From CAVRRZ01 sp963723745 (GTDB lineage: Bacteria > Actinomycetota > Actinomycetes > Mycobacteriales > Geodermatophilaceae), in assembly GCA_963723745.1 (NCBI GenBank), contig CAVRRZ010000006.1:62001-126000 (forward strand): DNA of 64,000 nt. The letters run 5' to 3'. The notes beneath the pieces are model-generated. The model worked only from the letters and a program-made list of their open reading frames with translations, was not told the origin of the DNA and ran no database searches. Positions 9,056 to 19,102 of this stretch are shown in pieces. The translations under genes were made by a program, and so were the position numbers. Numbering within the stretch: position 1 is the stretch's first letter; each line of letters begins with the position of its first letter.

Positions 9056-10028
9056 TCACGGCAGGACGACGACCTGCCCGGCGAACGTCAGCCCGGCGCC
9101 GTAGCCGAGCAGCAGCGCGAGGTCGCCGCTCTTGGCCTCGCCGCTCTCGATGAGCGCCGACAGTGCGAGCGGGACCGACGCCGCCGAGGTGTTGCCCGAG
9201 CGGACGATGTCGCGCGCGATGACCGTGCGCTCGGGCAGCTTCGAGCCGCTTGGCCATCACTCGATGATCCGCAGGTTGGCCTGGTGCGGCGCGAAGACGT
9301 CGATGTCGTCGGGGCCGACGCCCGCGCGGCGCATGGCCTCGTGCAGCGTGTCGGTGAGCTGGGTGGTCGCCCAGCGGTACACCGCCTGACCGGCCATCGA
9401 TCATGTGCTTCTCGTCGTCGGGGATGGCGATCGCTTCGTGCAGGTCGCCGTCGCTGCCCCACACGACCGGCCCGATGCGCGGCTCGTCGGACGGGCCGAG
9501 CACCACTGCACCGGCGCCGTCGGCGAAGATCACGGCGGTCGACCGGTCGGTCAGATCGGTGTAGTCGGTGAGCCGCTCGCCACCGATGACCAGGGCGTTG
9601 CGGGCGCGAGCCGGCGCGGATCGAGTCGGCGGCCGACGCCCAGCGCGTAGCACCAGCCGGCGCAGCCGGCGTTGAGGTCGAAGGCGCCCGGACGGCGGAC
9701 GCCGAGCTCGGTAGGCCACACGCGGGGCGAGGCCCGGGATCGCGGTCGGCGGGCTGGTCGTGGCCAGGAGCACCAGGTCGATGTCACCGGCGTCCAGGCC
9801 GCTGGCCGCCAAGGCCTTGCCGCCGGCCGCGACGCTCATCTCGACCAGCGTCTCGTCCTCGGCCGCCCATCGCCGCTCGGCGATCCCGACGCGGGACTGG
9901 ATCCACTCGTCGTTGGTCTCCATCATCTCGGCGAGCTCGTCGTTGGTCACCCGCCGGCGCGGCCGGTAGCACCGAAGCCGAGGATCTGCGCACCGGGTGC
10001 GCCCTGGCGGCAGCTGCAGGGGGGTCAT
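9056..10028 (-). CDS. fabH: 3-oxoacyl-[ACP] synthase III, frameshifted in this sequence
   Basis: Spans about 324 codons and ends in YGAGLTFAGQVVVLP. FabH starts fatty acid synthesis by condensing an acyl-CoA with malonyl-ACP. Visible family segments are VTNDELAEMMETNDEWIQSRVGI, DIDLVLLATTSPPTAIPG, the active-site region around LNAGCAGWCYALGV, ALVIGGERLTDYTDLTDRSTAVIFADGAGAVVLG, and an FAPHQANLRI-like stretch around 9270-9290. At least five frame changes are needed (near 10000, 9710, 9615, 9395 and 9245). The ATG overlaps the fabD stop as ATGA, so translation is coupled to fabD. Confidence 0.83.
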
Positions 10029-11239
10029 GCCGACACCTCCGGGTAGAGACGGGCGAGCGGGTCACCGGCATCGACGAGATCGCCTTCGTGCACGAGCCAT
10101 TCGGCCAGTACCCCGTCGTAGCCGGCAGAGACATGGACTTCCTCGCGGCGGCTCCGGATGGTCGCCAGCGGGGTGCCGGCGGGCAGGCGGGTGCCGTCGG
10201 CGATCTCCACCGGGACGACGGTGCCGCGGGCGGGTGAGACCACCATCCGCCAGTCCGGTAGGTACTCCGCCTCGGAGCGGCCCCGCTCGGCCTCGATGAG
10301 CTCGCGGGCCCGGTCGAGGTCGGCGGGCCCGGTGAGGGCCAGGATCTCGATGTCGCGGCCGCCGGCCGCGCCCTTCCACTCGCGCTTGGCCAGGCCCGCC
10401 AGCGCGCCGGCCGGCGGCAGCTCGATCACCGCGGTCACGCCGAGCTCGCGCATGGTGGCCAGGCACGCGTCGAAGCGGACCGGGCTGGTGACCTGGCTGA
10501 CCAGCCGGGACAGCGCCTCGGCGCCGTCGCCGACCGCCGCGCCGTCGGCGTTGGACAGCAGCAGCCGGCTCGGCGGCGCGGGGCGGAGGCCGCCGACCAG
10601 GCCCTCGAGCTCGTCGCGGGCGGAGGCCATGTACTCGGTGTGGAAGGCGCCGGCCACCGACAGCGGCATGACCCGCGCCTTGGTCGGCGGCTCGGCCTTG
10701 AGCGCCGCCAGCCCGTCGAGCGGGCCCGCGGCGACGACCTGGCCGGCGCCGTTCATGTTGGCGGGGGTCAGGCCGTGCTTCTCGAGGACGGCGAGCACCT
10801 CGTCGGGGTCGCCGCCGAGGACCGCGGACATGCCGGTCGGTGTCTGCGCGCAGGCCGCGGCCATGGCCCGGCCGCGGACGGCGGTCAGGGCGATCGCGGC
10901 CTCCACGCTGAGCACGCCGGCCAGGGCGGCGGCGGTCAGCTCTCCGACGCTGTGCCCGGCGATGACGACGTCGCGGCCGGCGTGCGGGGTGTGCGTCACC
11001 GGGCCGGGCAGCCCGCCGAGCTCGCGGGCGACGAACAGGCTCATCGCGACCACGAGGGGCTGGGTGACGGCGGTGTCCTTGATCGCCTCCGCGTCCCCCG
11101 TCGTGCCCAGCGTCAGCAGGTCGGCGTCGGCGATGGCCCCCGCCCACCGGAAGAAGGACTCGGCACCCGGGAGTTCGAGCCAGTCGGTGAGCATTCCGGG
11201 CTTCTGTGCGCCCTGTCCGGGAGCGAGTACGGCCAGCAC
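10025..11239 (-). CDS. fabD: Malonyl-CoA:ACP transacylase with C-terminal lipoyl-like domain
   Basis: About 404 residues, intact, read from the GTG at 11239 (VLAVLAPGQGAQKPGM), which places the family's normal N-terminus at the start; an ATG at 11296 is the alternative. The nucleophile Ser is in GHSVGELTAAA (~residue 97) and the second active-site His is in GAFHTEYM. The transacylase loads malonate onto ACP. Unlike the usual ~310-residue FabD, the last ~67 residues (RGTVVPVEIADGTRLPAG to the end) read as a biotinyl/lipoyl-type hammerhead domain. The modifiable lysine of the ETDK-type turn is replaced in RSRREEV, so the domain is probably not lipoylated. First gene of the fab operon. Confidence 0.93.
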   Translation of the reverse strand: MLAVLAPGQGAQKPGMLTDWLELPGAESFFRWAGAIADADLLTLGTTGDAEAIKDTAVTQPLVVAMSLFVARELGGLPGPVTHTPHAGRDVVIAGHSVGELTAAALAGVLSVEAAIALTAVRGRAMAAACAQTPTGMSAVLGGDPDEVLAVLEKHGLTPANMNGAGQVVAAGPLDGLAALKAEPPTKARVMPLSVAGAFHTEYMASARDELEGLVGGLRPAPPSRLLLSNADGAAVGDGAEALSRLVSQVTSPVRFDACLATMRELGVTAVIELPPAGALAGLAKREWKGAAGGRDIEILALTGPADLDRARELIEAERGRSEAEYLPDWRMVVSPARGTVVPVEIADGTRLPAGTPLATIRSRREEVHVSAGYDGVLAEWLVHEGDLVDAGDPLARLYPEVSA

Positions 11240-11414
11240 TCCCTCACCGTGCCCGATCCGGGGAGCTCGTGTGGAGGCGATCGGGCACGAAAGCACCGCC
11301 CTGATCTTTGGAGGGTTCCTACAACAACCCGCTGGTGGTCACGCCCGGTAGCGGCTTTCTGTGGTGGAGACCGCACCGCTGTCGTCACGCAATCGTGACC
11401 GAAGCCGGTGCCGC

Positions 11415-12597
11415 TCAGTGCCAGAGGGAGCGGGCCCGGTCCAGGTCGGCGAGCGCGAGGGCCACCTGGAGCGTCCAGCTGCCCCGTGGGTCGGTGGCCG
11501 ACAGTCCGGTCAGCTCGGTCGCCCGCTTGAGCCGGTAGCGCACCGTGTTGGGGTGCACGAAGAGCGCCCGCGCGCTCGCCTCGAGGTTGCCGCCGCCGGC
11601 CAGTACCGCCCGCACCGTCTCGAGCACGCCACCGCCGGCCGCCTCCAGGGGCCGCACCACCTGCAGCTGCAGGGCGGACCGGGCCATGGTGTCGCCGTCG
11701 AGCGCGCGTTCGGGCAGCAGCGCGTCGGCCGACACCGGCCGCGGCGCACCCGGCCAGGCACGCACCGCTCGCAGGCCGGCGAGCGCGACCGTCGCGGAGT
11801 CACCGGCCTTGACCAGGCCGTCGACGACCGGCCCGGTCACGACCGGTCCCGGCCCGAAGTGGTCGCTGACCCGCTCGGCCACGGCCTCCAGGTCGTCGTG
11901 CCCACCCAGGACGACGACGAGCTGGTCGGCGTGCACGCCGACCAGCACCTCGCTGCGCAGGGAGCGGGCGGTGCGCCGGACGGCGGTGTGCGGGTCGCCC
12001 TCGTCGGGGGGAGCGGAGCCCACGATCACGAGGACCGGGCTCATCGCCGTCCAGCCCAGGGCCGCGGCCCGTCCGGGGAGCTCCTCGGACCGCTCGCCGC
12101 GCACGAGCGCGTCGACGACCAGGGCCTCGAGACGGGCGTCCCAGGCCCCGCGGTTCTCGGCGAAGCTGGCGTAGACGTGCGCCGTGGCGAAGGCGACCTC
12201 GCGGCTGAACTGCAGTACCGCGACGCGCAGGGCGTCCACGTCGCCGGGCTCGGCGACCGTGCTCGACGTGGTCCTCGAGCGACCTCGACGGTGACCCGGA
12301 TGAGGTCGACGGTCTGCTTGAGCGGGATCGCCCGCGCCAGTTCGCGCGGGGCGGCGCCGAACACGTCGCCGGTGAGCTTGGGCGGCCGGCCGGGGTTGCC
12401 GGCACCACTCGACCAGCGACGCGATCCCGGCCTGGGCCACCAGCGTCACCCAGGAGCGCTGGTCGGCGGGCATGGCGCGGAACCAGGCGAGCTCGCTCGT
12501 CCATCCGCGCGACCGCCCGGGTGGCGAGCGCGCCGGACGACCGCTCGAGCCGCCGCAGCGTGGCGGCCGACGGCGGCGTGTGCGCCCCGCTCGTCAC
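11415..12597 (-). CDS. PucR-family regulator of fatty acid synthesis (FasR-like), frameshifted in this sequence
   Basis: About 394 codons from a GTG preceded by GGGAGGAGG. The C-terminal PucR helix-turn-helix is clear: NLEASARALFVHPNTVRYRL followed by ELTGLSATDPRGSW. The middle holds a GGDEF-like CdaR segment without catalytic motifs. Frame changes occur near 12510, 12400 and 12275. A PucR-type gene directly upstream of fabDHPF is the arrangement of FasR in Streptomyces, which activates the fab operon, and of Rv2242 in Mycobacterium. Control of the operon downstream is therefore a good inference. It lies about 175 bases upstream of fabD on the same strand. Confidence 0.83.
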
Positions 12598-12682
12598 CGG
12601 ACCTCCTCCCGGCCGGCCTCACCCGGCGGCCGTATCTCCCGGTCAGCGTGTCACGCGCCGCGTTCTCGGGGAGAGTGGGCGC

Positions 12683-13386
12683 GTGACACTTCCCCCGGAC
12701 GGCCGCACGAGGATCCCCCGGAGGGGGGCCGTGGCCGCCGTCGTCACCGGCTGTGCCCTCCTCGCGCTGCTGGGCCTGGGGGTCGCCACCGAGTTCGAGC
12801 CGCAGATGAGCCTCGACGCCGAGCTCAGCGAGGCCCTCTACGCGGGCGACGGCCGGGCCGGTCCGCTCGACGGCCTGCTGGAGACACTCACGGCGCCGGG
12901 GCTGACGGTGCTTCCGGGCGGCGGTGTTCCTGCCCGTCGTCGTCTGGCTGGTGCGTCCGGCGGGCGTGGCGCGACGGCGCTCTGGGTCGTGCACCGCCGT
13001 CCTGCTGATCGGCACCGGTCACCGAACTGCTGAAGAACACCTTCGGTCGGGTGCGGCCCGACTTCGACGACGGCGGGGCCCGGTACGAGTCGCTGAGCTT
13101 TCCCAGCGGGCACTCGTCGGGCATCGCCACGCTGGTGACGGTCGCTCTGGTGCTGGCCTGGCCATTGCTGGACCGCGGCGCCCGCCGGTGGTGGCTCGCC
13201 CTCGGGGTGGCGCTCGTGCTGCTGGTCGGGCTGACCCGCATGTGGCTGGGCGTGCACTACCTGTCCGACGTCGTCGGCGGCTGGTCCCTGGGCGTGGCCT
13301 GGTCGCTGGGCCTCGCGCTGCTGCTGGGTGGGCTGCCCGGCGGCCGGGCGGCGCTGCGACCGCGGACGCAGGAGGCGGCCCGGTGA
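12683..13386 (+). CDS. PAP2-family membrane phosphatase, frameshifted in this sequence
   Basis: About 234 codons from a GTG. An N-terminal membrane segment (VAAVVTGCALLALLGLGVA) is followed by the three phosphatase motifs of the PAP2 family: KNTFGRVRPD, PSGHSSG and TRMWLGVHYLSDVVGG. The last carries the catalytic His and the Asp that pairs with it. Such enzymes remove phosphate from lipid substrates such as undecaprenyl diphosphate or phosphatidate at the membrane; the exact substrate is unknown. Two frame changes around 12915 and 13015 break the middle of the gene, probably errors. The stop overlaps the next GTG as GTGA. Confidence 0.85.
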
Positions 13387-13905
13387 ACGGCCTCGACCAG
13401 CGGGTGGTCGTCGAGCCCGCCGACGGTTCCCTGGGGCCGCTGCTCCGCGTCGCGGACGACCGGCTGCTCCCGCGCGGTCGGTACGGGGTGCACGAGCACC
13501 GTGCTGTCGACGTCGTGGCCGTCGTCCTCGACGGCTCCGCTGACCCACGACTGGGACGCGCCGGCCGACCTCTCGGCCGGTGACGTCGCCGTGCTGCGCT
13601 CCGGGCGCGGCCTCCGGCACGACGAGCGGGCCGGCGACGACGGTGCGCGGGTGCTGCAGTGCTACCTCCGGGCGGCCGACCCGGTTGCGCCGCCGTCCCA
13701 CCGCGTGGTGCGCCGTGCCGACGGCTGGGTGGACCTCGGCCGTCCGGACGCCCGGCTCTGGGTCGGGCGCGGCGGCGCAGCGCCGCCGCCGGGGATCGTG
13801 CTGGCGGTCGGCGACGAGGGCGTCGCGGTGGGTGGGCGTGCAGGGCCGGGGCAGGTGGTCGTCGTCTGGGACCTGGACCTCCGCCGTCCCGACTGGGCCT
13901 CCTGA
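13383..13905 (+). CDS. Pirin-like cupin protein, frameshifted in this sequence
   Basis: About 174 codons starting at a GTG overlapping the PAP2 stop. It resembles the N-terminal cupin of YhhW/pirin proteins: an LLPRGRYGVHEHRAVDVV metal-ligand region, then LSAGDVAVLRSGRGLRHDE, which mirrors the AGDVQWMTAGRGIVHSE pattern of pirins. One frame change near 13540 separates the two parts. Pirins bind iron, and some have quercetinase activity; a specific role here cannot be given. Confidence 0.65.
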
Positions 13906-14004
13906 GCCCGCGATCACGAAGGTCGGGATGCGACGAGCCGGGTGCGGGCGGTGGGTCGGCTCCCGGACTTCATGATCGTCGCGGCACGTGGTCAGACTGG
14001 ACCG

Positions 14005-15207
14005 ATGCCGACCAGTGCCGCGGACCTGCTCTCCGCCGCCTACAACGACGCCGACCGCACCATCGACCTGCGCCGGCGGCTGCACCGGCAGCCCGAGATC
14101 GGGCTGCACCTGCCGCGCACCCAGGCGGCGGTCCTCGAGGCGTTCGCCGAGCTGCCGGTCGAGGTGAGCACCGGCGCCGCGATCAGCTCGGTCGTCGGCG
14201 TGCTGCGCGGGGCGCGACCGGGGCCCACCTACCTGCTGCGCGGCCGACATGGACGCGCTGCCCGTGCACGAGGACACCGGGTTGCCGTTCGCCTCCGAGA
14301 TCCCGGGCGCGATGCACGCCTGCGGGCACGACACGCACGTGGCGATGCTGATCGGCGCGGCCCGGCTGCTCGCCGAGCGGCGCGACGAGATCGCCGGGCA
14401 GGTGCTGTTCATGCTGCAGCCGGGGGAGGAGGGCTACCACGGCGCGCGGTACATGCTCGAGGAAGGGCTGCTCGCGTCGTGCCGGAGGCCCCGGTGAGCG
14501 GCGCCTTCGCCATGCACGTCATCACGACGATGGCCAGCGGCAGCCTCAAGGCCGGCCGGGCCCGACGATGGCGGCGGCCGACCAGTGGCGCATGACGGTG
14601 CGCGGTCGCGGCGGGCACGCCTCGATGCCGCACGCCGCCTGCCGACCCGATCCCGGTCGCTGCCGAGATCGTGCTGGCGCTGCAGTCGATGGTGACCCGG
14701 CGGTTCGACGTCTTCGACCCCGCGGTGGTCACCGTCGCGCACATCGAGGGCGGCTCGACCGACAACGTCATCCCGGACACCGTGTTCATGGAGGGGACGA
14801 TCCGCACGCTCTCGGCCACCCGGCGCGCCGAGGCCGTCGCCGCCGTCGAGCAGGTGGCCACGCACATCGCTGCCGCCCACGGCCTCACCGTCGACTGGGT
14901 GCACGAGCGGGGCTACCCGGTGACGGTCAACGACGCCGGGGTGGCCCGGCGCGTGCGGGAGCTCGCCACCGAGATGCTGGGCGAGCCGGCCAGCGTGCTC
15001 ATGGACGCACCGCTCATGGGCGCCGAGGACTTCTCCTACGTGCTGGAGAAGGTGCCCGGGGCGATGGCGTTCCTCGGTGCCTGCCCGCCGGGGTCCGAGC
15101 CGGGCACCGCCGCACCCAACCACTCCAACCTCGTGGTCTTCGACGAGGAGCCGCTGCCGGCGGGGGTGGCGATGTACGCCCGCATGGCCCTGGACGCGCT
15201 GGCCTGA
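14005..15207 (+). CDS. M20-family amidohydrolase/peptidase, frameshifted in this sequence
   Basis: About 401 codons from ATG 14005. The family signature is clear: LRRRLHRQPEIGLHLPRTQ at the N-terminus, MDALPVHEDTGLPF with the metal-binding Asp, HACGHDTHVAML with the metal-binding His and Cys, and QPGEEGYHGARYMLE with the catalytic Glu pair. The C-terminal half (DPAVVTVAHIEGGSTDNVIP; PLMGAEDFSYVLEKVPGAM) is intact and long. These enzymes hydrolyse N-acyl amino acids or related amides. Frame changes near 14245, 14475, 14560 and 14640 are likely errors. It converges with aceE, 45 bases apart. Confidence 0.85.
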
Positions 15208-15252
15208 CGGAGCCGATCCGGCGGGGCCTGCTCCGTCAGGCCAGACGTGTCG

Positions 15253-18076
15253 TCAGGCCCCTGGCTGCTGGTCCGGGTCGGTGGTGGTGTCCTCGGGCGC
15301 GGCCTGCACGTCGTCGGATCCGGTACTTCTCGACCGCCTGGCGGACGACGTCGCGGTCGATCTCGCCCCGCTCGGCCAGCGAGGCCAGCGCGCGGACGAC
15401 GACCGACTCGGCGTCCACGTGGAAGTGCCGCCGCAGCGCCGGGCGGGTGTCGGACAGGCCGAACCCGTCGGTGCCCAGCGAGGCCAGCCCGCCGGGCACA
15501 TAGGGGCGATCAGGTCGGGCACCGCGCGCATCCAGTCCGACACCGCGACGACCGGGCCGTGCGCGTCCGGCGAGCTTCTGCGGTGACGAAGGGAACCTGC
15601 GCCTCCTCGCTCCGGGTGGAGCAGGTTATGCTCGGCACCTGCGTCGGCCTGCGCGGCGCAGCTCGGTCCAGGAGGTCACCGACCACACGTCGGCCGAGAC
15701 GTTCCAGTCGTTGGCCAGCAGCTCCTGCGCCCGCAGCGCCCACGGCACCGCGACGCCGGAGGCCAGCACCTGGGCCCGCCGGGCATCGTCGAGCTGCGGC
15801 CCCTCGGCGTAGCGGTACATGCCGGCCAGCAGGCCCTGGACGTCGAGGTCCTCCGGCTCGGCCGGCTGGCTGAACGGCTCGTTGTAGACGGTCAGGTAGT
15901 ACATGACGTCGGGCGAGCGCGAGCCGCCCAGCGGGGCGCCGGGGTCCTCGCCGTACATGCGGGCGAGTGCGTCCTTGGTGATGTGCGCGACCTCGTAGGA
16001 GAACGCGGGGTCGTAGGACACCACCGCGGGGTTGGTGTGGGCGAGCAGGATCGAGTGCCCGTCCTCGTGCTGCAGGCCCTCGCCGTTGAGCGTCGTCCGC
16101 CCGGCGGTGGCGCCCAGCAGGAACCCGCGCGTCATCTGGTCGGCGGCGGCCCAGAAGCCGTCGCCGGTCCGCTGGAACCCGAACATCGAGTAGAAGATGT
16201 AGATCGGGATCATCGGCTCGCCGTGCGTGGCGTAGGACGAGCCGACGGCGGTGAACGACGCCGTGGAACCGGCCTCGTTGATGCCCTCGTGCAGGATCAC
16301 GGCCCTGCTCGGACTCCTTGTAGGCCAGCATCAGTTCGCGGTCGACCGAGGTGTACTTCTGCCCGGCCGGGTTGTAGATCTTGTGCGCTCGGGAACATCG
16401 CGTCCATGCCGAACGTGCGGGCCTCGTCGGGGATGATCGGCACGAACCGCGGGCCGAGCTCCTTGTCCTTGAGCAGCTCCTTCAGCAGGCGGACGAACGC
16501 CATCGTCGTCGCCACCTCCTGCTTGCCCGAGCCACGCTTGAGGACGTCGAAGCGCCTTCTCCTCGGGCGCCTTGAGCGGCTTGAACTCCGAGCGGCGCCG
16601 CGGTACCGCGCCGCCGAGCTGCCGCCGCCGCTCGAGCATGTACTGCATCTCGTCGGAGCTCGGCGTCCGGCTGGTAGTAGGGCGGCAGGGTCTTGTCGAG
16701 CGCCTCGTCGGGGATGTCGAGGTAGAGCCGGTCGCGGAAGGCGGCCAGGTCCTCGGCGGTCAGCTTCTTCATCTGGTGGGTCGAGTTGCGGCCCTCGAAG
16801 TGGCTGCCCAGCGTCCAGCCCTTGATGGTCTTGGCGAGGATGACCGTCGGCTGGCCCTTGTGCTCGACCGCGGCCTTGAACGCCGCGTACACCTTGCGGT
16901 AGTCGTGCCCGCCGCGGGAGAGGTTCCAGATCTCCTTGTCGCTCATGCCCTCGACCAGCTTGCGGGTGCGCGGGTCGCGGCCGAAGAAGTGCTCGCGGAC
17001 GAAGGCGCCGTCCTCGGCCTTGTAGGTCTGGTAGTCGCCGTCGGGGTGTGACGTTCATCAGGTTGACCAGCGCGCCGTCGCGGTCGGCGGCCAGCAGCGG
17101 CGTCCCACTCGCGGCCCCAGATCACCTTGATGACGTTCCAGCCGGCGCCGCGGAAGAACGACTCGAGCTCCTGGATGACCTTGCCGTTGCCGCGCACCGG
17201 GCCGTCGAGCCGCTGCAGGTTGCAGTTGACGACGAAGGTGAGGTTGTCCAGCTCCTCGCGGGCGGCCAGCCCGATCGCGCCGAGCGACTCGGGCTCGTCC
17301 ATCTCGCCGTCGCCGAGGAACGCCCAGACGTGCTGGTCGGAGGTGTCCTTGACGCCGCGGCCGTGCAGGTAGCGGTTGAACCGCGCCTGGTAGATCGCGT
17401 TGAGCGGGCCGAGGCCCATCGAGACGGTGGGGAACTCCCAGAAGTCGGGCATCAGCCGCGGGTGCGGGTAGGAGGACAGGCCGCCGCCGGGGTGGCTGAC
17501 CTCCTGCCGGAACCCGTCCAGCTGCGTGCTCGGACAGCCGGCCCTCGAGGAACGCGCGGGCGTAGATGCCGGGGGAGGCGTGGCCCTGGAAGTAGATCTG
17601 GTCGCCGCCGCCGGGGTGGTCCTTGCCGCGGAAGAAGTGGTTGAAGCCGACCTCGTACAGCGACGCGGACGACGCGTAGGAGGAGATGTGGCCGCCGACG
17701 GCGATGCCCGGGCCGCTGCGCGCGGTGCACCATGATCGCGGCGTTCCAGCGGATGTAGGCGCGGATGCGGCGCTCGACGTGCTCGTCGCCGGGGAACCAC
17801 GGCTCCCGCTCCGGCGGGATGGTGTTGATGTAGTCGGTGCTCCGCAGGCCGGGGACGCCGACCTGCTGCTCCCGGCTGCGCTCGCAGCAGCCGGAGCATC
17901 AGGTATCTCGCGCGGTCGCGACCGGCGTGGTCGACGACCGCGTCGAGCGAGTCCAGCCACTCCTGGGTCTCGTCGGGGTCGATGTCGGGAAGCTGGCTGG
18001 GCAGCCCGTCGGTGATGATCGCGCGGGGCTGCCTGCGTCGCGGGCGGGATCGCCGCCGCTGCTGCGGTGCGCTCAT
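15253..18076 (-). CDS. aceE: Pyruvate dehydrogenase E1 component (homodimeric AceE type), frameshifted in this sequence
   Basis: Spans about 940 codons, the normal size of homodimeric E1, which decarboxylates pyruvate on thiamine diphosphate and hands the acetyl group to E2. Start is ATG 18076 (MSAPQQRRRSRPRRRQ). Identifying segments are HISSYASSASLYEVGFNHFFRG, YPHPRLMPDFWEFPTVSMGLG, the ThDP-binding GDGEMDEPESLGAIGLAARE, LILHEGINEAGSTASFTAVG, GATAGRTTLNGEGLQHEDGH and the C-terminal ERGEIDRDVVRQAVEKY. At least ten frame changes occur (for example near 17900, 17530, 17105, 17048, 16660, 16385, 16310, 15640, 15500 and 15320). All domains are present, so this is an intact gene in error-rich sequence. 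Confidence 0.87.
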
Positions 18077-18535
18077 GGTCCTATCGTCCCCTGTCCGGGT
18101 AGTCCTCGTCACGCCGGACCCGCCGCTCCCCGTCCGGGAGGTCCCGGTTGCGCCCGAGCTCCGGCCACGAAGGCTTGCGTGGCGCGGGTGATGCCCTACG
18201 CTTCCGCCACGATGGTGACCCGGAACACTCCGGGCGTCACCCGTTCCGGGCTCGGCCGCTGGTCGGGGGCGGTGCGGGTGCGGCGGGGCGGCGCTGGACG
18301 AGAGGGGTGACATGACCGGGGTGCGGGTGAGCGTCCCGCCGGTCGTGTCCGCCGTCGTCCGGTCCTCCCGCCGCCCGATGGTCCCGCCCATCCCATCCAC
18401 CTCTCGGTCCCCTCTCGTTGGGGCGGTCGGGACGCCTGTCTGGGCATCGCCCCGTCCGACAGGGCACGATCCACATCAGAACCGGCCATCCGGGTCCCGG
18501 TCAGCAGCAGGTCCATCCACGGAGGAGCAGCACGA
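18077..18535. other. Divergent intergenic region between aceE and DUF3052
   Basis: 459 bases holding the promoters of two divergent genes. A weak -10-like TACGCT lies at 18195-18200 on the plus strand. A frame for 75 residues (18312-18539) has a GAGAGGGG site before its ATG and ends overlapping the DUF3052 ATG, but its Pro/Ser/Arg-rich product looks non-coding, so it is not called. The GGAGGAG at 18522-18528 serves DUF3052. Confidence 0.4.
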
Positions 18536-18955
18536 ATGAGCGTCGACAGCGCCGGCATGGCCGCCCGGCTGGGCATCAAGCCGGGCATGGTCGTGCAGGA
18601 GCTCGGCTGGGACGAGGACGCCGACGAGGACCTGCGCGACGCGGTCATCGAACTCTCCGGCGGTGAGATGGTCGACGAGGACACCGACGAGGTGGCCGAC
18701 GTCGTCCTCCTCTGGTGGCGGGAGGACGACGGCGACCTGGTCGACGCGCTGGTCGACGCGATCGCGTCGCTCGCCGACGACGGCGTCGTCTGGCTGCTCG
18801 TGCCGAAGTCGGGCCGCAGCGGTCACGTCGAGCCCGGTGACGTGACCGAGGCCGCGCCCACGGCAGGCCTGGCGCAGACGGCGAGCATCTCCGCGGCCAA
18901 GGACTGGTCGGGCATCCGCCTGGTGACCCCCAAGGCGGCGCGCTCGCGTCGCTGA
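18536..18955 (+). CDS. DUF3052 family protein
   Basis: 139 residues, intact, from an ATG with GGAGGAG eight bases upstream. The protein is very acidic (IKPGMVVQELGWDEDADEDL; EMVDEDTDEVADVVLLWW) with a basic tail (PKAARSRR), as in Rv2239c-type DUF3052 proteins. In mycobacteria this family also sits beside aceE and ahpE, so the neighbourhood is conserved. It is cytoplasmic with no catalytic motif; function unknown. Confidence 0.88.
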   Translation: MSVDSAGMAARLGIKPGMVVQELGWDEDADEDLRDAVIELSGGEMVDEDTDEVADVVLLWWREDDGDLVDALVDAIASLADDGVVWLLVPKSGRSGHVEPGDVTEAAPTAGLAQTASISAAKDWSGIRLVTPKAARSRR

Positions 18956-18975
18956 ACAGCAGGACCCCTCCGCCC

Positions 18976-19001
18976 CCCACCGCTCGCAGGCTCGCGGTGG
19001 G
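18976..19001 (+). terminator. Hairpin after DUF3052
   Basis: CCCACCGC and GCGGTGGG form a perfect 8-bp stem around a 10-base loop, 21 bases after the DUF3052 stop. No U-run follows, as is common for actinobacterial terminators. Confidence 0.55.
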
Positions 19002-19102
19002 TCCCTGCAGAGGGGCCGCTCCAGCACGTCACCAGCTCGGCGCGGGCCCCTGAAGGGTGGCCGTTCCGCCTACGTCGCCGCGCGTGGGGCAGCATGGGGG
19101 CC

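Noticed and set aside
5917..18076. Calling accD, fabF, fabH and aceE pseudogenes
   Set aside because: Every catalytic motif persists and the genes are essential; scattered one-base indels fit sequence error better than decay.
18312..18539. Protein-coding gene before DUF3052
   Set aside because: Composition is Pro/Ser/Arg-rich, with no hydrophobic core or homologue recognised; kept only as a low-interest observation.
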